Origin: Martinezella lusitana
Lineage (GTDB): Bacteria; Pseudomonadota; Alphaproteobacteria; Rhizobiales; Rhizobiaceae
Length of the DNA stretch: 64,000 bases
Assembly: GCF_016901135.1 (NCBI RefSeq)
Contig: NZ_JAFEVL010000048.1
Span: forward strand, 1 to 64,000
Reading direction: 5' to 3'
The position numbers and the translations under genes were made by a program. The notes beneath the pieces were generated by a model. That model was given only the letters and a program-made list of their open reading frames with translations, was not told the DNA's origin and did not search any database. Of the stretch, positions 17,858 through 26,688 are shown piece by piece (within the stretch, counting starts at the first letter, position 1; every line of letters begins with the position of its first letter).

Positions 17858-18595
17858 TCAGTTTTCGTCGGTAGGGGCGCCGAAACGGATGCGGAAGCGG
17901 CGGTTTTCCTTGCCCTTCTTCTCGATCTTGGCGATGTGGATCGCTCCGACCTCCTGCGTCTCTGACACATGTGTGCCGCCGCAGGGCTGGCTGTCAACGG
18001 CGGAGTCCTCGCCGATGCAGACAAGGCTGACGCGGCCGAGGCCGATCGGCGGGCGCACGTTCTTGGATTTGACGATACCCGGATTGGCGGCCAGCTCCTC
18101 GTCGGTGATCCACTGGAGGAAAACGGGATGGTTCTCGTTGACCAGAGCCATCATCCTGGCGGTCACCTCATCCTTGTCGATCGTCTCGCTCATGTCGAAA
18201 TCGACCCGGCTTTCATCCTCGCCGACTGCGGCACCCGTGATGGGGTAGGGGCAGACGACCGAGAGCAGGTGACAGGCGGTGTGCATGCGCATCAGCTTGT
18301 AGCGACGCGGCCAGTCGATGTGCAGCACCAGCTTTTCGCCGAGGATGGGCTGCGCCTGGCCCTCGAGCGGCACATGGATGATGATGTCCTTGATCGGCCC
18401 GTGCCTGGTCTGGCCGAGCATGATCTTCGAGCCATCGGCGCGCTCGAAGAAACCGGTATCGCCCGGCTGGCCGCCGGAGGTGGCGTAGAAGCAGGTCTGA
18501 TCGAGCTCGATGCCCCCGTCTTCGTGGATCGCGGTTACGACTGCTTCGGCGGTCGAGAGATAGAAATCGTCACGGTAGAGGGCATTCACAGCCAT
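17858..18595 (-). CDS. alaX: Stand-alone alanyl-tRNA editing protein (AlaX-type)
   Basis: The 245-residue protein matches the editing domain of AlaRS without the synthetase core. It deacylates mischarged Ser- or Gly-tRNA(Ala). Zinc-binding motifs are HTACHLL (about 109-115) and CGGTHV (about 207-212); the N-terminal barrel part contains TSGGQPGDTG. The presence of this N-terminal part makes it the medium/long AlaX type. It starts 4 bases after the cysK stop, so translation is likely coupled, an unexpected partner for cysteine metabolism. Confidence 0.85.
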   Translation of the reverse strand: MAVNALYRDDFYLSTAEAVVTAIHEDGGIELDQTCFYATSGGQPGDTGFFERADGSKIMLGQTRHGPIKDIIIHVPLEGQAQPILGEKLVLHIDWPRRYKLMRMHTACHLLSVVCPYPITGAAVGEDESRVDFDMSETIDKDEVTARMMALVNENHPVFLQWITDEELAANPGIVKSKNVRPPIGLGRVSLVCIGEDSAVDSQPCGGTHVSETQEVGAIHIAKIEKKGKENRRFRIRFGAPTDEN

Positions 18596-18599
18596 GAGA

Positions 18600-19640
18600 T
18601 CACGCTACTGTTTCGTATGGGACGGAAATATCCGCCCGCTTTTCAAGATAGGCCGGCAGCGGCAGGCCCTTCGACTTCAGGAAGTCCGGATTGAAGAGCT
18701 TGGACTGATAGCGATTGCCGTAATCGCACAGGATCGTCACGATCGTATGTCCAGGGCCTAGATCCCTGGCAAGACGCACAGCGCCGGCAATGTTGATGGC
18801 AGTCGAGCCGCCTAGGCACAGTCCTTCGTATTCGACGAGGTCGAAGAGGTAGGGCAGGGCTTCGGCATCGGTGACCTGGTAGGCGAAGTCTGGCGTAAAG
18901 CCCTCCAGATTGGCCGTCACGCGGCCCTGACCGATGCCCTCGGTGATCGAGGAGCCGGAGGACTTCAGCTCGCCGTTCTTGTAGAACTCATAGAGTGCAG
19001 CGCCTTCCGGGTCGGCGATGCCGATCTTAATGTCCTTGTTGAAGGCATGCAGGCCCATGGCGACGCCAGCCAGCGTGCCGCCCGAGCCGACCGAGCAGAT
19101 GAAGCCATCGACCTTGCCTGACGTGTCGGCCCAGATTTCCTTGGCGGTCGTTTCGATATGCGCCTGCCGATTGGCGACGTTGTCGAACTGGTTCGCCCAT
19201 ATCGCGCCGTTCGGCTCTGTCTTTGCCAATTGCTCGGCAAGCCGGCCGGACAGCTTCACATAATTGTTCGGGTTCTTGTAGGGGACCGCGGGAACCTCGA
19301 CCAGCTCCGCGCCGAGCAGCTTCAGCGCATCCTTCTTTTCCTGGCTCTGGGTTTCCGGAATGACGATGACTGTGCGATAGCCGAGCGCCTTGGCGACCAG
19401 TGTGAGGCCGATACCCGTGTTGCCCGCCGTGCCCTCGACGATGACGCCGCCGGGCCTCAGCAGTCCCTTTTTCTCGGCATCGCGAATGATGTAGAGCGCG
19501 GCGCGATCCTTGACCGACTGACCGGGGTTCAGGAACTCGGCCTTGCCGAGAATGGTCGAGCCCGTCGCCCCGGAGGCGCCCTTGAGCTTGATCAGCGGCG
19601 TATTGCCAATTGCTTCGAGGACGGAGGGGTGGACGGTCAT
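18600..19640 (-). CDS. cysK: Cysteine synthase family protein (O-acetylserine sulfhydrylase-like)
   Basis: 346 residues of the PLP fold-type II group. The PLP lysine is in NPGQSVKDRA (about residue 44), the substrate loop in EGTAGNTGIGL and the phosphate loop in SVGSGGTLAGVA. Likely makes cysteine from O-acetylserine and sulfide. The GTAGNTG loop (rather than TSGNTG) and the C-terminal extension LPLPAYLEKRADISVPYETVA set it apart from the standard 310-residue CysK, so a related beta-substitution activity is possible. Start at ATG 19640; the upstream extension of the frame has no ribosome binding site. First gene of the operon. Confidence 0.85.
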   Translation of the reverse strand: MTVHPSVLEAIGNTPLIKLKGASGATGSTILGKAEFLNPGQSVKDRAALYIIRDAEKKGLLRPGGVIVEGTAGNTGIGLTLVAKALGYRTVIVIPETQSQEKKDALKLLGAELVEVPAVPYKNPNNYVKLSGRLAEQLAKTEPNGAIWANQFDNVANRQAHIETTAKEIWADTSGKVDGFICSVGSGGTLAGVAMGLHAFNKDIKIGIADPEGAALYEFYKNGELKSSGSSITEGIGQGRVTANLEGFTPDFAYQVTDAEALPYLFDLVEYEGLCLGGSTAINIAGAVRLARDLGPGHTIVTILCDYGNRYQSKLFNPDFLKSKGLPLPAYLEKRADISVPYETVA

Positions 19641-19935
19641 GGAATCTGCCTTCTGTTCACAACTACTGTAAGAACGGTCTTTTCCCTTCACAAGGCGGCA
19701 TAGGCAAGAAATTCTGTTCCTCGCTCTTCGTTCGACCTGCAAAATTCAACTTGGACGGCACCATTCGCCTACGCGTTCGCGGTCCTTCGATTGTCTCTGA
19801 TTGGTGACATAGATTTCGGCATCGAGGACGACAGACTGGCCGAAAGCGGCCACAATGATACGCTATTTCTAAAATGCTACGGACGGCCGCGGTTGAGTGT
19901 TTGATGTAGGCGGCCGTCAGCCAAGGAGAAGAGCC

Positions 19936-20766
19936 ATGAGCCCGTTCATTGCGCGTCCTGAACACGGAGTCGTCTGGATCACCGGCGCCAGTTCCGGCAT
20001 GGGCCGAGCGCTGGCGCTGAAATTGGCGGGCGAAGGGTATAAAGTGGCCGTAACGGCCCGCAGCCACGACAAGCTTTTGGCATTGCAGGCGGAGGCGAGC
20101 GAGCTTCCCGGCAGCATCGTCGTGCTCGACGGAGACGTGACCGAGGCCGAAGACATGGAGCACACCGTCGCTGCGATCGAATATCAGCACGGCGCTGTTG
20201 CCTTGGCGGTCCTCAACGCCGGCATCTACCTGCCGGCGCGGGGCGAGGACTTGAACCACGAGGCTTTCGACCGCAGCTTTGCCGTCAATCTTCATGGCGT
20301 CGTCAACTGTCTCGTGCCGGCGGTTCGGCACATGCGGGCCAGAGGCTATGGCCAGATCGCCATCGTTTCCTCCGTGGCGGGTTATGGCGGCTTGCCCGGC
20401 GGCGCGGCCTATGGCGCCACCAAGGCCGCCCTCATCAACATGGCCGAGAGTCTGAATTTCGAACTCGATCGCCTGGGCATCCATATCCAGCTCGTGACCC
20501 CCGGCTATGTCGAAACGCCGCTGACGGCGAAGAACAAGTTTGCCATGCCGGATATATTATCCGCCAAGGAGGCGGCTGACGCGATCGCCGCCGGATTGAA
20601 ATCATCGGCTTTCGACATCAGCTTCCCGAGGGGCCTGGTCTATCGGGCAAGGCTTTTGAAGCTGCTGCCCTACAGCCTCTATTTCCGCACGGTCCGCTAT
20701 CTTCTCGGGAACGGCGGCAAACAGAGGTCAGTCGGCGCGCGGCCGACCCCCCATCCTGCTGAATAG
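19936..20766 (+). CDS. SDR-family NAD(P)-dependent oxidoreductase
   Basis: 276 residues starting at ATG 19936, with AAGGAG eight bases upstream. Motifs: TGASSGMGRA (about 18-27), NAGIYLP (about 97), catalytic Ser in SSVAGYGG (about 146) and YGATKAA (about 159-165). The C-terminal part (YRARLLKLLPYSLYFRTVRYLL) is basic and hydrophobic, as in SDRs that act at membranes or on lipid substrates. Substrate unknown. It stands alone between the divergent cysK operon and ugpC. Confidence 0.82.
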   Translation: MSPFIARPEHGVVWITGASSGMGRALALKLAGEGYKVAVTARSHDKLLALQAEASELPGSIVVLDGDVTEAEDMEHTVAAIEYQHGAVALAVLNAGIYLPARGEDLNHEAFDRSFAVNLHGVVNCLVPAVRHMRARGYGQIAIVSSVAGYGGLPGGAAYGATKAALINMAESLNFELDRLGIHIQLVTPGYVETPLTAKNKFAMPDILSAKEAADAIAAGLKSSAFDISFPRGLVYRARLLKLLPYSLYFRTVRYLLGNGGKQRSVGARPTPHPAE

Positions 20767-21082
20767 CACCTGTTTTCCATTTCCCAGCGATACGTGCGCC
20801 TCGAGCACACGTCGCCTTGGCGTGACTGGCTGCGATGATGCCATCGACCGCCCATTCCACCTCTTCTCATATGCTATGTCGCCTGTCGGCATCAAATATA
20901 GCGTGGCATCATGGGGACCGCCCCACGACCGCGCGTTCCGCCATGGAATCTCCCCCGCAACTCTCGTGAGGAAATCTCGCTGCGTCCTGTGATATAAGGA
21001 TTGCTGTCACTGTTCTGTAATGCAAGTTCGCTAGCAGTCCAAGCAATTGGCGGCCCAGAATGGACAGGTGGGAAAGAACAAC
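20767..21082. other. Intergenic region upstream of ugpC
   Basis: 316 bases without a convincing gene. The only site I can name is the Pho box at 21004-21021. The rest is GC-rich and shows no clear hairpin with a T tract. Confidence 0.4.
21004..21021 (+). promoter_or_regulatory. Pho box upstream of ugpC
   Basis: CTGTCAC-TGTT-CTGTAAT: two 7-base units in direct repeat with an 11-base period, matching the PhoB consensus CTGTCAT-N4-CTGTCAT. It lies 62 bases before the ugpC start, in place to activate transcription under phosphate limitation. Confidence 0.7.
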
Positions 21083-22195
21083 ATGGCGGAAATCCGGATC
21101 GAACAAGTTCGTAAAGCCTATGGACGCAACCAAGTCGTTCATGGCGTCGACCTGAATTTCCGCTCGGGCGAGTTTGTCGTCATTCTCGGCCCTTCCGGCT
21201 GTGGCAAATCCACCCTGCTGCGCATGATTGCCGGCCTTGAGGATATTTCGTCGGGCGAGATCATCATCGATGGCAAGGTCGTCAACCAGCTCGAGCCGCG
21301 TGAGCGTGGCTGCGCCATGGTCTTTCAGAACTACGCGCTCTATCCGCATATGGATGTCGCCGCCAATATGGGCTACGCGCTGAAGGTAGCCGGCGTGCCG
21401 CGCGAGGAGCGTGACCGCCGCATCAAGGAAACCGCCCGCATCGTCGGCCTCGAGGATTTCCTCGCCCGCAAGCCGGCCGAGCTTTCCGGCGGCCAGCGCC
21501 AGCGCGTCGCCATGGGCCGCGCCATCATCCGCGAACCGAAGGTTTTCCTGTTCGACGAGCCGCTCTCCAACCTTGATGCCAAGCTGCGCGTGCAGATGCG
21601 CGTCGAGATCCGGCGCCTGCACAAGCGCCTGTCGGCCACGTCGGTCTTTGTGACCCACGATCAGGTCGAGGCCATGACGCTCGCCGACAAGCTTGTGGTC
21701 ATGTACAAGGGCAATGTCGAACAGGTCGGCACTCCCCTTGAAATCTACAACATGCCGCGTACCCGCTTCGTCGGTTCGTTCATCGGCTCGCCGGCGATGA
21801 ATTTCCTGGAAGGCACGTTCTCGGCGAACGGCGAACAGTTCATCTTCGATGGCCTGCCGATTGGCGTCGACGCCAATATCGGCAAGCGTCATGCCGGCCA
21901 GCCGGTCGCCCTCGGCATCCGCCCGGAACAGGCGCGTCTCGTGCCGGCAGGCACGCCCGGCGCCATTCCGGCGACGGTCGACTTCGTCGAGGAGCTGGGC
22001 GCCGGCCGCGTCATCCATTGCGACATCAACGGATCGAGCTTTGCCATCGCTGTGTCGGATCACACGACCGGTCAAACCGGTCAGGCCGTTGGTCTGGAAC
22101 TGCCGCAACAGCACACGCATCTCTTCGCCCAGGATACCGGCCTGCGGCTCGACGCCGTTGCTTCCGTCACGCCATTGAAGGTGATGGCACACTAA
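21083..22195 (+). CDS. ugpC: ABC transporter ATPase, sn-glycerol-3-phosphate uptake
   Basis: A 370-residue MalK/UgpC-type ATPase. Walker A GPSGCGKST (about 36-44), signature LSGGQRQR (about 134), Walker B VFLFDEPLSNLD (about 153-164), His switch in VTHDQVEA, then the MalK-type TOBE domain (FIGSPAMNF, GIRPEQARL). It would energise UgpA/UgpE. It faces the ugpBAE operon tail to tail instead of being its last gene, and has its own Pho box. ATG 21083 is used because the upstream frame extension lacks family similarity. The assignment to Ugp rests on neighbourhood; MalK-type ATPases are often shared. Confidence 0.85.
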   Translation: MAEIRIEQVRKAYGRNQVVHGVDLNFRSGEFVVILGPSGCGKSTLLRMIAGLEDISSGEIIIDGKVVNQLEPRERGCAMVFQNYALYPHMDVAANMGYALKVAGVPREERDRRIKETARIVGLEDFLARKPAELSGGQRQRVAMGRAIIREPKVFLFDEPLSNLDAKLRVQMRVEIRRLHKRLSATSVFVTHDQVEAMTLADKLVVMYKGNVEQVGTPLEIYNMPRTRFVGSFIGSPAMNFLEGTFSANGEQFIFDGLPIGVDANIGKRHAGQPVALGIRPEQARLVPAGTPGAIPATVDFVEELGAGRVIHCDINGSSFAIAVSDHTTGQTGQAVGLELPQQHTHLFAQDTGLRLDAVASVTPLKVMAH

Positions 22196-22222
22196 TTTCA
22201 GACATCAATTTTCATGAAGAGC

Positions 22223-22260
22223 GCCCGGAAATCATGATCGATTTCCGGGCTTTTTTTCTT
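22223..22260 (+). terminator. Rho-independent terminator of ugpC
   Basis: GCCCGGAAAT pairs with ATTTCCGGGC (22241-22250) around an 8-base loop, followed by TTTTTTTCTT. Confidence 0.9.
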
Positions 22261-22496
22261 GGATGAAAAGAGGCTGCTGGCCTTGGAAGTCGAACCATCC
22301 TTGCTCAGCACAGCGCATCCCATCGGCACCGCGGTGCTTGTATCGACTCCGGCGCATAGCCGATATCCGATGGACGCACGCATGTTGCCTTCGCGCCAGC
22401 CTAATCAGCTGGTCGCAGCCCGGTCTCCGCTTTGAAAAGACTGTCTTCGTCCGTCACGACTAAACTGCGCCCTAGAGAGGGTGTCGATAACGAATT

Positions 22497-22529
22497 GCCT
22501 GCCACATCTTCCAAGGAAGAGCGGCAGGC
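22497..22529 (-). terminator. Hairpin after ugpE, probable terminator of ugpBAE
   Basis: GCCTGCC (22497-22503) pairs with GGCAGGC (22523-22529), with an inner CTTCC/GGAAG stem. It starts 8 bases past the ugpE stop. The following T run is weak (AATTCGTT). The 237 bases between this and the ugpC terminator hold no gene I can support. Confidence 0.5.
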
Positions 22530-22536
22530 TATCCGA

Positions 22537-23454
22537 TCACTTCTCGGTGGCGATCAGGCCACGAACGAACCAGCGCTGCATCAGGACGACGACGAGGAGC
22601 GGCGGCAGCATGACAATCAAGGTGCCGGCCATCGCGATATGCCACTCGGGAAGCCCGCCGCCGACGTTCGGAATGAGCGACTTGAGTTCGGTCACTGCGG
22701 TTGCGTGCGACGGATCGGTGGTGACCAGCAACGGCCAAAGATACTGGTTCCAGGCCCACAGGAACATGATGGTGCCGAGTGCTGCCATGTTGGTGCGCGA
22801 CAGCGGCAGTAGGATGTCGACGAAGAAGCGCAGCGATCCGGCGCCGTCCATGCGCGCGGCCTCGGTCAGCTCGTCCGGTATCGTCAGGAAGAACTGACGG
22901 TAGAGGAACGTACCGGTTGCCGTCGCAACTAGTGGCAGGATCAAGCCGGGGAAGGAGTTAAGCAGCCCCAGGCTCAGCGAGACCTGAATGCCTGTAACCT
23001 TCTCGATGAGCCAGGTGATGCCGGTGATGTCGAGAAGCCCCTGGTAGGGCGACAGGACGTTGGCGGCGACCGCATAGGTCGGCACGATACGCACTTCGAG
23101 CGGCAGCATCAGCGTCACGAAGATCAGCCAGAAGATGAAGTGGCGGCCCGGATAGCGGAAATAGACGAGCGAAAAGGCGGTAAGCGCCGAAATGATCACT
23201 TTGCCCGCCGCCACGCCGCTGGCGAAGATCAGGCTGTTCAGCAGCTTGGGGCCGAGATCAGCGGTCGTCCAGGCAGTCTTCATGTTGGTCCAGAAATCGG
23301 TGCCGGGGATCAGCGACATTGGTACGCGATTGACGTCGGCCATATTATGGGACGCGGCAATGGCGACGATAGCTATCGGCGCCACTGCCACCAGGAAGCC
23401 GATGAACAGGATCACATGGGTGAAGAAATTCAGAATTGGGGTGCGCTCGACCAT
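22537..23454 (-). CDS. ugpE: Glycerol-3-phosphate ABC transporter permease UgpE
   Basis: 305 residues with six predicted membrane helices: one near the N-terminus (FFTHVILFIGFLVAVAPIAIV), the rest from residue 70 on. The ATPase-contact (EAA) loop is EAARMDGAGSLRFFVDILLPLS (shown here as one element, about 199-220), as in MalG/UgpE proteins. It should form the channel with UgpA. It starts 7 bases after the ugpA stop, so the two are translationally linked. Confidence 0.9.
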   Translation of the reverse strand: MVERTPILNFFTHVILFIGFLVAVAPIAIVAIAASHNMADVNRVPMSLIPGTDFWTNMKTAWTTADLGPKLLNSLIFASGVAAGKVIISALTAFSLVYFRYPGRHFIFWLIFVTLMLPLEVRIVPTYAVAANVLSPYQGLLDITGITWLIEKVTGIQVSLSLGLLNSFPGLILPLVATATGTFLYRQFFLTIPDELTEAARMDGAGSLRFFVDILLPLSRTNMAALGTIMFLWAWNQYLWPLLVTTDPSHATAVTELKSLIPNVGGGLPEWHIAMAGTLIVMLPPLLVVVLMQRWFVRGLIATEK

Positions 23455-23461
23455 GTCAGCC

Positions 23462-24346
23462 TCAACGATAGTGAACGCGCCGCTCGATGAAGCGGAACTG
23501 GAAGATGGTAAGCACGATGATCAGCAGCATCAGAATGATGCTCTGTGCCGCCGCACCGGAGTAATCGAGACCTTTGAAGCCGTCGAAAACGATCTTATAG
23601 ACCATGAGATTGGTCGAGTTGTGCGGGCCGCCTGATGTCATGATATCGACGATGCCGTAGGAATCCTGGAAGCTTTCGGTGATGTTGATCACCAAGAGAA
23701 AGAAGATCGTCGGCGTGATCAGCGGGAATTGAACATCCCAGAAGCGCCGGAGCACGCTGGAGCCGTCCATCGCTGCCGCTTCGATTAGCGAGCGCGGAAT
23801 GGCTTGGAAGGCGGCAAGGAAGAAGATGAAGCTGTAGCCGATATACTTCCACGAGTAGGCGGCGATGATGCAAGCCATTGCGTCGGCTCCATTGAGGCCC
23901 GGGTCCCATATCCCTGGCCACCATTGGTTGACAACGGATATAAGGCCGGCTTCCGGCGCCAGGATGAAGCGAAAGGCCATGGCCGACGCCGGGGCTGCGA
24001 TGCCATAGGGCCAGACGAGCACGACGCTGTAGAATTTCGAACCCCGAAGCTGTCGGTCGGTCAGGGCTGCAAGTACCAAAGCGACGCCCATGGCGATGCT
24101 GGTGCTGATGGCAGCAAAAATGATGCTGATCGTGACCGAGTTCCAGTAGTCGTCACTGGCGAGAATCGATTTGAAGTTATCGAGACCGACCCAGATGTTG
24201 CCGCCGCCCCAGGGTTGCTGCAGCGTCAACGACCAGAAGATCGCCTGACCCGCCGGCCAATAGAAAAAGGTGAAGATGAGAAGAAGCTGAGGCACTGCGA
24301 ACAGGATGCCAACGCTCCACTTGCTGAAAGTTGTACGCTTTTCCAT
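23462..24346 (-). CDS. ugpA: Glycerol-3-phosphate ABC transporter permease UgpA
   Basis: 294 residues, six membrane helices, MalF/UgpA type. The EAA loop is EAAAMDGSSVLRRFWDVQFP (about 202-221), followed by LITPTIFFLLV. The first cytoplasmic residues MEKRTTFSKW are basic. It lies 98 bases after ugpB; the gap holds a strong hairpin. Together with UgpB, UgpE and UgpC it should import sn-glycerol-3-phosphate and glycerophosphodiesters. Confidence 0.9.
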   Translation of the reverse strand: MEKRTTFSKWSVGILFAVPQLLLIFTFFYWPAGQAIFWSLTLQQPWGGGNIWVGLDNFKSILASDDYWNSVTISIIFAAISTSIAMGVALVLAALTDRQLRGSKFYSVVLVWPYGIAAPASAMAFRFILAPEAGLISVVNQWWPGIWDPGLNGADAMACIIAAYSWKYIGYSFIFFLAAFQAIPRSLIEAAAMDGSSVLRRFWDVQFPLITPTIFFLLVINITESFQDSYGIVDIMTSGGPHNSTNLMVYKIVFDGFKGLDYSGAAAQSIILMLLIIVLTIFQFRFIERRVHYR

Positions 24347-24396
24347 GGTCTCTTCCGGCTTGGGATCCCGATGCCATTCTTGCTCTCATGGCGAAC

Positions 24397-24420
24397 GTCC
24401 GCCGGGAATCCCCGGCGGAC
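24397..24420 (-). repeat. Perfect intercistronic hairpin between ugpB and ugpA
   Basis: GTCCGCCGGG (24397-24406) and CCCGGCGGAC (24411-24420) form a 10-bp stem with a 4-base loop and no T tract. It probably protects the ugpB message from 3' decay, giving more binding protein than permease, as known for REP-type hairpins in other binding-protein operons. Confidence 0.65.
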
Positions 24421-24444
24421 GCTGTCTGTCATGAGCTCTGCTGC

Positions 24445-25797
24445 TTACGGCAGCTGCTTGCCCTTGTAGGTGGCTTCGAAGCGATCGAGAACGGCGTCGC
24501 CATTCTTGACCAGATTGTCGAGGCCTTGCTGAACGCTGACCTTGTTGGCGAAGATGGCCTGCATCTGGTTGCCGAATTCAGCGCGGATCTGCGTGAAGTT
24601 GCCGAGGCGTACGCCGCGAGTGATCGGGGTCGGCTCGGAAGCGGTCAAGCTGGCGATCGCTATTTCGCGGCCCTTGTAGGGTGCCTTGTCATAGAAACCG
24701 GAGGACTTCATGAAGTTGAAGCCAGCCTTGGTGACCGGGATGTAGCCGGTGTTGGTCGACCAGAAGAGGGCCGTCTCAGGCTTGCCGATGAAGTTGAGGA
24801 ACGCGGCAGCACCCTTGTATTCGTCAGCCGACTTGCCAGCCAGAACCCAAAGCGATGCACCGCCGACGAGCGAATTCTTGCGCTCGGTGCCGGCGTAGAC
24901 CGGAAGTTCGGCCACATCCCAGTTCATGCCAGCCTTCTGGGTCTTAGCAACCGTGCCGTGGTCGCCGACCGAGGTGAGGATCATCTGGCAATCGCCCGAT
25001 GCAAAGGCCTGAACCATATCCTGGCCAAGATCCTTGGACTTGATCTTGATGAGACCCTGGTCGTACCAGCTCTTGAGGTCGGTAACGTACTTGACGAACT
25101 TGGTCTTGTTGACGGTCAGGCGAGCGTCGAGACCGTCGTAACCGTTGTTCTTCGTAGCAACCGGCTGGTCGTGGATGGCAGAGAACTGCTCCATCAGCTG
25201 CCAGCTTTCGTTGCCGGAGATGTTGATGGCCATCGGGCAATCATAGCCGGCGCCCTTCAGCGCCTTCATGTCGGCGGCGGCATCTTCCCAGGTCTTCGGA
25301 GCTTCGGTCTTGCCGATCTTGGCAAAGGCGTCCTTGTTCCAGTAGAGCAGGGCGGTCGAGGAGTTGAACGGGAAGGACAGGAGCTCGCCCTTGGACGTCG
25401 CATAGTAGCGCGCGATGCCGGGGAAATAGTCGTTCCAGTCTACCTTGTAGCCGTTCTCAGCCATCAGCTTGGTGACTGAGTGATAGGCGCCCGAAAGCAT
25501 CATGGTCGCGGTGCCGACGTCATAGACCTGAACGATCGTCGGCTGCTTGCCGGCGCGGAAGGCCGCAATCGTGTTCTGCAGGGCAGCATCGTAGCTGCCC
25601 TGGGTGACGCAGGAGACTTCATAGTCCTTCTGCGACTCATTGAAATTCTTGCACATCGTCTGAACGACGCGGTCCAGGTCACCCGACAGGCCGTACCAGA
25701 AATCGAACTTGGTCGGAGCAGCAGCAGCAGGCAGGGCCAGCGCTAAGCTCATGACGCCGGCGGCAGCAGCCGAAATGTAGTTTTTAAGTTTCGACAT
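24445..25797 (-). CDS. ugpB: Glycerol-3-phosphate-binding periplasmic protein UgpB
   Basis: A 450-residue cluster D solute-binding protein. The Sec signal is MSKLKNYISAAAAGVMSLAL with cleavage near ALPAAAA/PTKF. The mature start FDFWYGLSGDLDRVVQTMCKNFN matches UgpB proteins, and GGASLWVLAG and PYKGREIAIASLTA are further typical blocks. It delivers sn-glycerol-3-phosphate to UgpAE. It is first in the ugpBAE unit, with a possible degenerate Pho box about 70 bases upstream. Confidence 0.92.
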   Translation of the reverse strand: MSKLKNYISAAAAGVMSLALALPAAAAPTKFDFWYGLSGDLDRVVQTMCKNFNESQKDYEVSCVTQGSYDAALQNTIAAFRAGKQPTIVQVYDVGTATMMLSGAYHSVTKLMAENGYKVDWNDYFPGIARYYATSKGELLSFPFNSSTALLYWNKDAFAKIGKTEAPKTWEDAAADMKALKGAGYDCPMAINISGNESWQLMEQFSAIHDQPVATKNNGYDGLDARLTVNKTKFVKYVTDLKSWYDQGLIKIKSKDLGQDMVQAFASGDCQMILTSVGDHGTVAKTQKAGMNWDVAELPVYAGTERKNSLVGGASLWVLAGKSADEYKGAAAFLNFIGKPETALFWSTNTGYIPVTKAGFNFMKSSGFYDKAPYKGREIAIASLTASEPTPITRGVRLGNFTQIRAEFGNQMQAIFANKVSVQQGLDNLVKNGDAVLDRFEATYKGKQLP

Positions 25798-26123
25798 AAT
25801 CCCTATTTCCTTTTTGAAAGCTCGGAACCGGTGGTCTTGCGCAAGTCCGCGGTAGCGGCGTTATAGACAAGCTGTGTGACAGTTTGTTGAGGGCAAAAAT
25901 CCCGTATCGCCAGCCATTTTCAGTCGAAGCGAGGGTTTTCGGGCGGCCGATCTTTGAATGATCAAGTATTTGAGACGGCACTAATCAAGGCGTGCAATCT
26001 AGGACGGTTCGCGCGGGGCTTGTTGCTTACCCCGAAATGGGTGTTTGTCTTCCTTGCTGGCGGCCCGAATGGTGATGCATGATCTCGCCGGACGAATCCA
26101 TAAAGCAGCGGAGGGGCGCATCG
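25798..26123. other. Divergent intergenic region, ugpB promoter
   Basis: 326 bases between ugpB and the acetyltransferase. It holds the Pho-box-like element at 25866-25882 and, on the - strand just after it, TATAAC as a possible -10. An in-frame ATG at 26079 would extend the acetyltransferase by 15 residues but lacks a good ribosome binding site. Confidence 0.4.
25866..25882 (-). promoter_or_regulatory. Degenerate Pho-box-like site upstream of ugpB
   Basis: On the - strand the site reads CTGTCACACAGCTTGTC. The first unit (CTGTCAC) is perfect; the second (TTGTC) resembles the second unit of the E. coli phoA box but is shifted by one base. Confidence 0.35.
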
Positions 26124-26681
26124 ATGGGCATCACCGAAAGGCAGAGGATGGCGGCGGCGGAATGGTATTGCTGCTTCGATCCCGAACTCGATGCGCTGCG
26201 GTGGCTGGCGCGAGAGGCCGTGCATGAGCACAATACGATGCCGCCAGCGCAGCGCGGCAATCTCGGGCCGGCTTTGGCTGCGCTCTTTGCTCACGCCGCG
26301 GAGAATGTTTTCATCGAAGCACCGTTTCACTGCTCCTATGGGATGAACATCTCGCTTGGTCGCCGTGTCTATCTCAATGCCGGCTGCACCATTCTCGACA
26401 GTGGCAGCGTGCGCATCGGCGAAGGCAGCATGCTGGGGCCGGGCGTTCATATATATTGTGCGGAACACCACAGGGATCCGGAGAAGCGGCGCGCAGGCCT
26501 GGAGATTGCGCGACCGGTCACGATCGGCAGGGATGTGTGGATCGGGGGCGGAGCCATTATTCTAGGCGGCGTGACGATCGGCGACGGAGCGATCGTGGGG
26601 GCCGGTTCGGTCGTGACAAGAGATGTCGCGGCAGGTGCGACCGTCGTCGGCAATCCCGCCCGGCCTGTCGGCAGGAGCTAG
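26124..26681 (+). CDS. Sugar O-acetyltransferase (maltose/NodL-type, left-handed beta helix)
   Basis: 185 residues. The N-terminal cap MGITERQRMAAAEWYCCFDPEL is typical of maltose/galactoside O-acetyltransferases, and the rest is hexapeptide repeats: ISLGRRVYLNAG, ILDSGSVRIGEG, then VTIGRDVWIGGG, VTIGDGAIVGAGSVV. The catalytic His is in CAEHHRDP (about 113). The start at 26124 is chosen because GGAGGGG lies eight bases upstream and the family N-terminus begins there. It acetylates a sugar with acetyl-CoA; NodL is a relative, but there are no nod genes nearby. Confidence 0.82.
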   Translation: MGITERQRMAAAEWYCCFDPELDALRWLAREAVHEHNTMPPAQRGNLGPALAALFAHAAENVFIEAPFHCSYGMNISLGRRVYLNAGCTILDSGSVRIGEGSMLGPGVHIYCAEHHRDPEKRRAGLEIARPVTIGRDVWIGGGAIILGGVTIGDGAIVGAGSVVTRDVAAGATVVGNPARPVGRS

Positions 26682-26688
26682 AAGGGGT

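Noticed and set aside
26124..26681. nodL, a Nod-factor gene
   Set aside because: The protein is in the same family, but no other nod gene or nod box is present.
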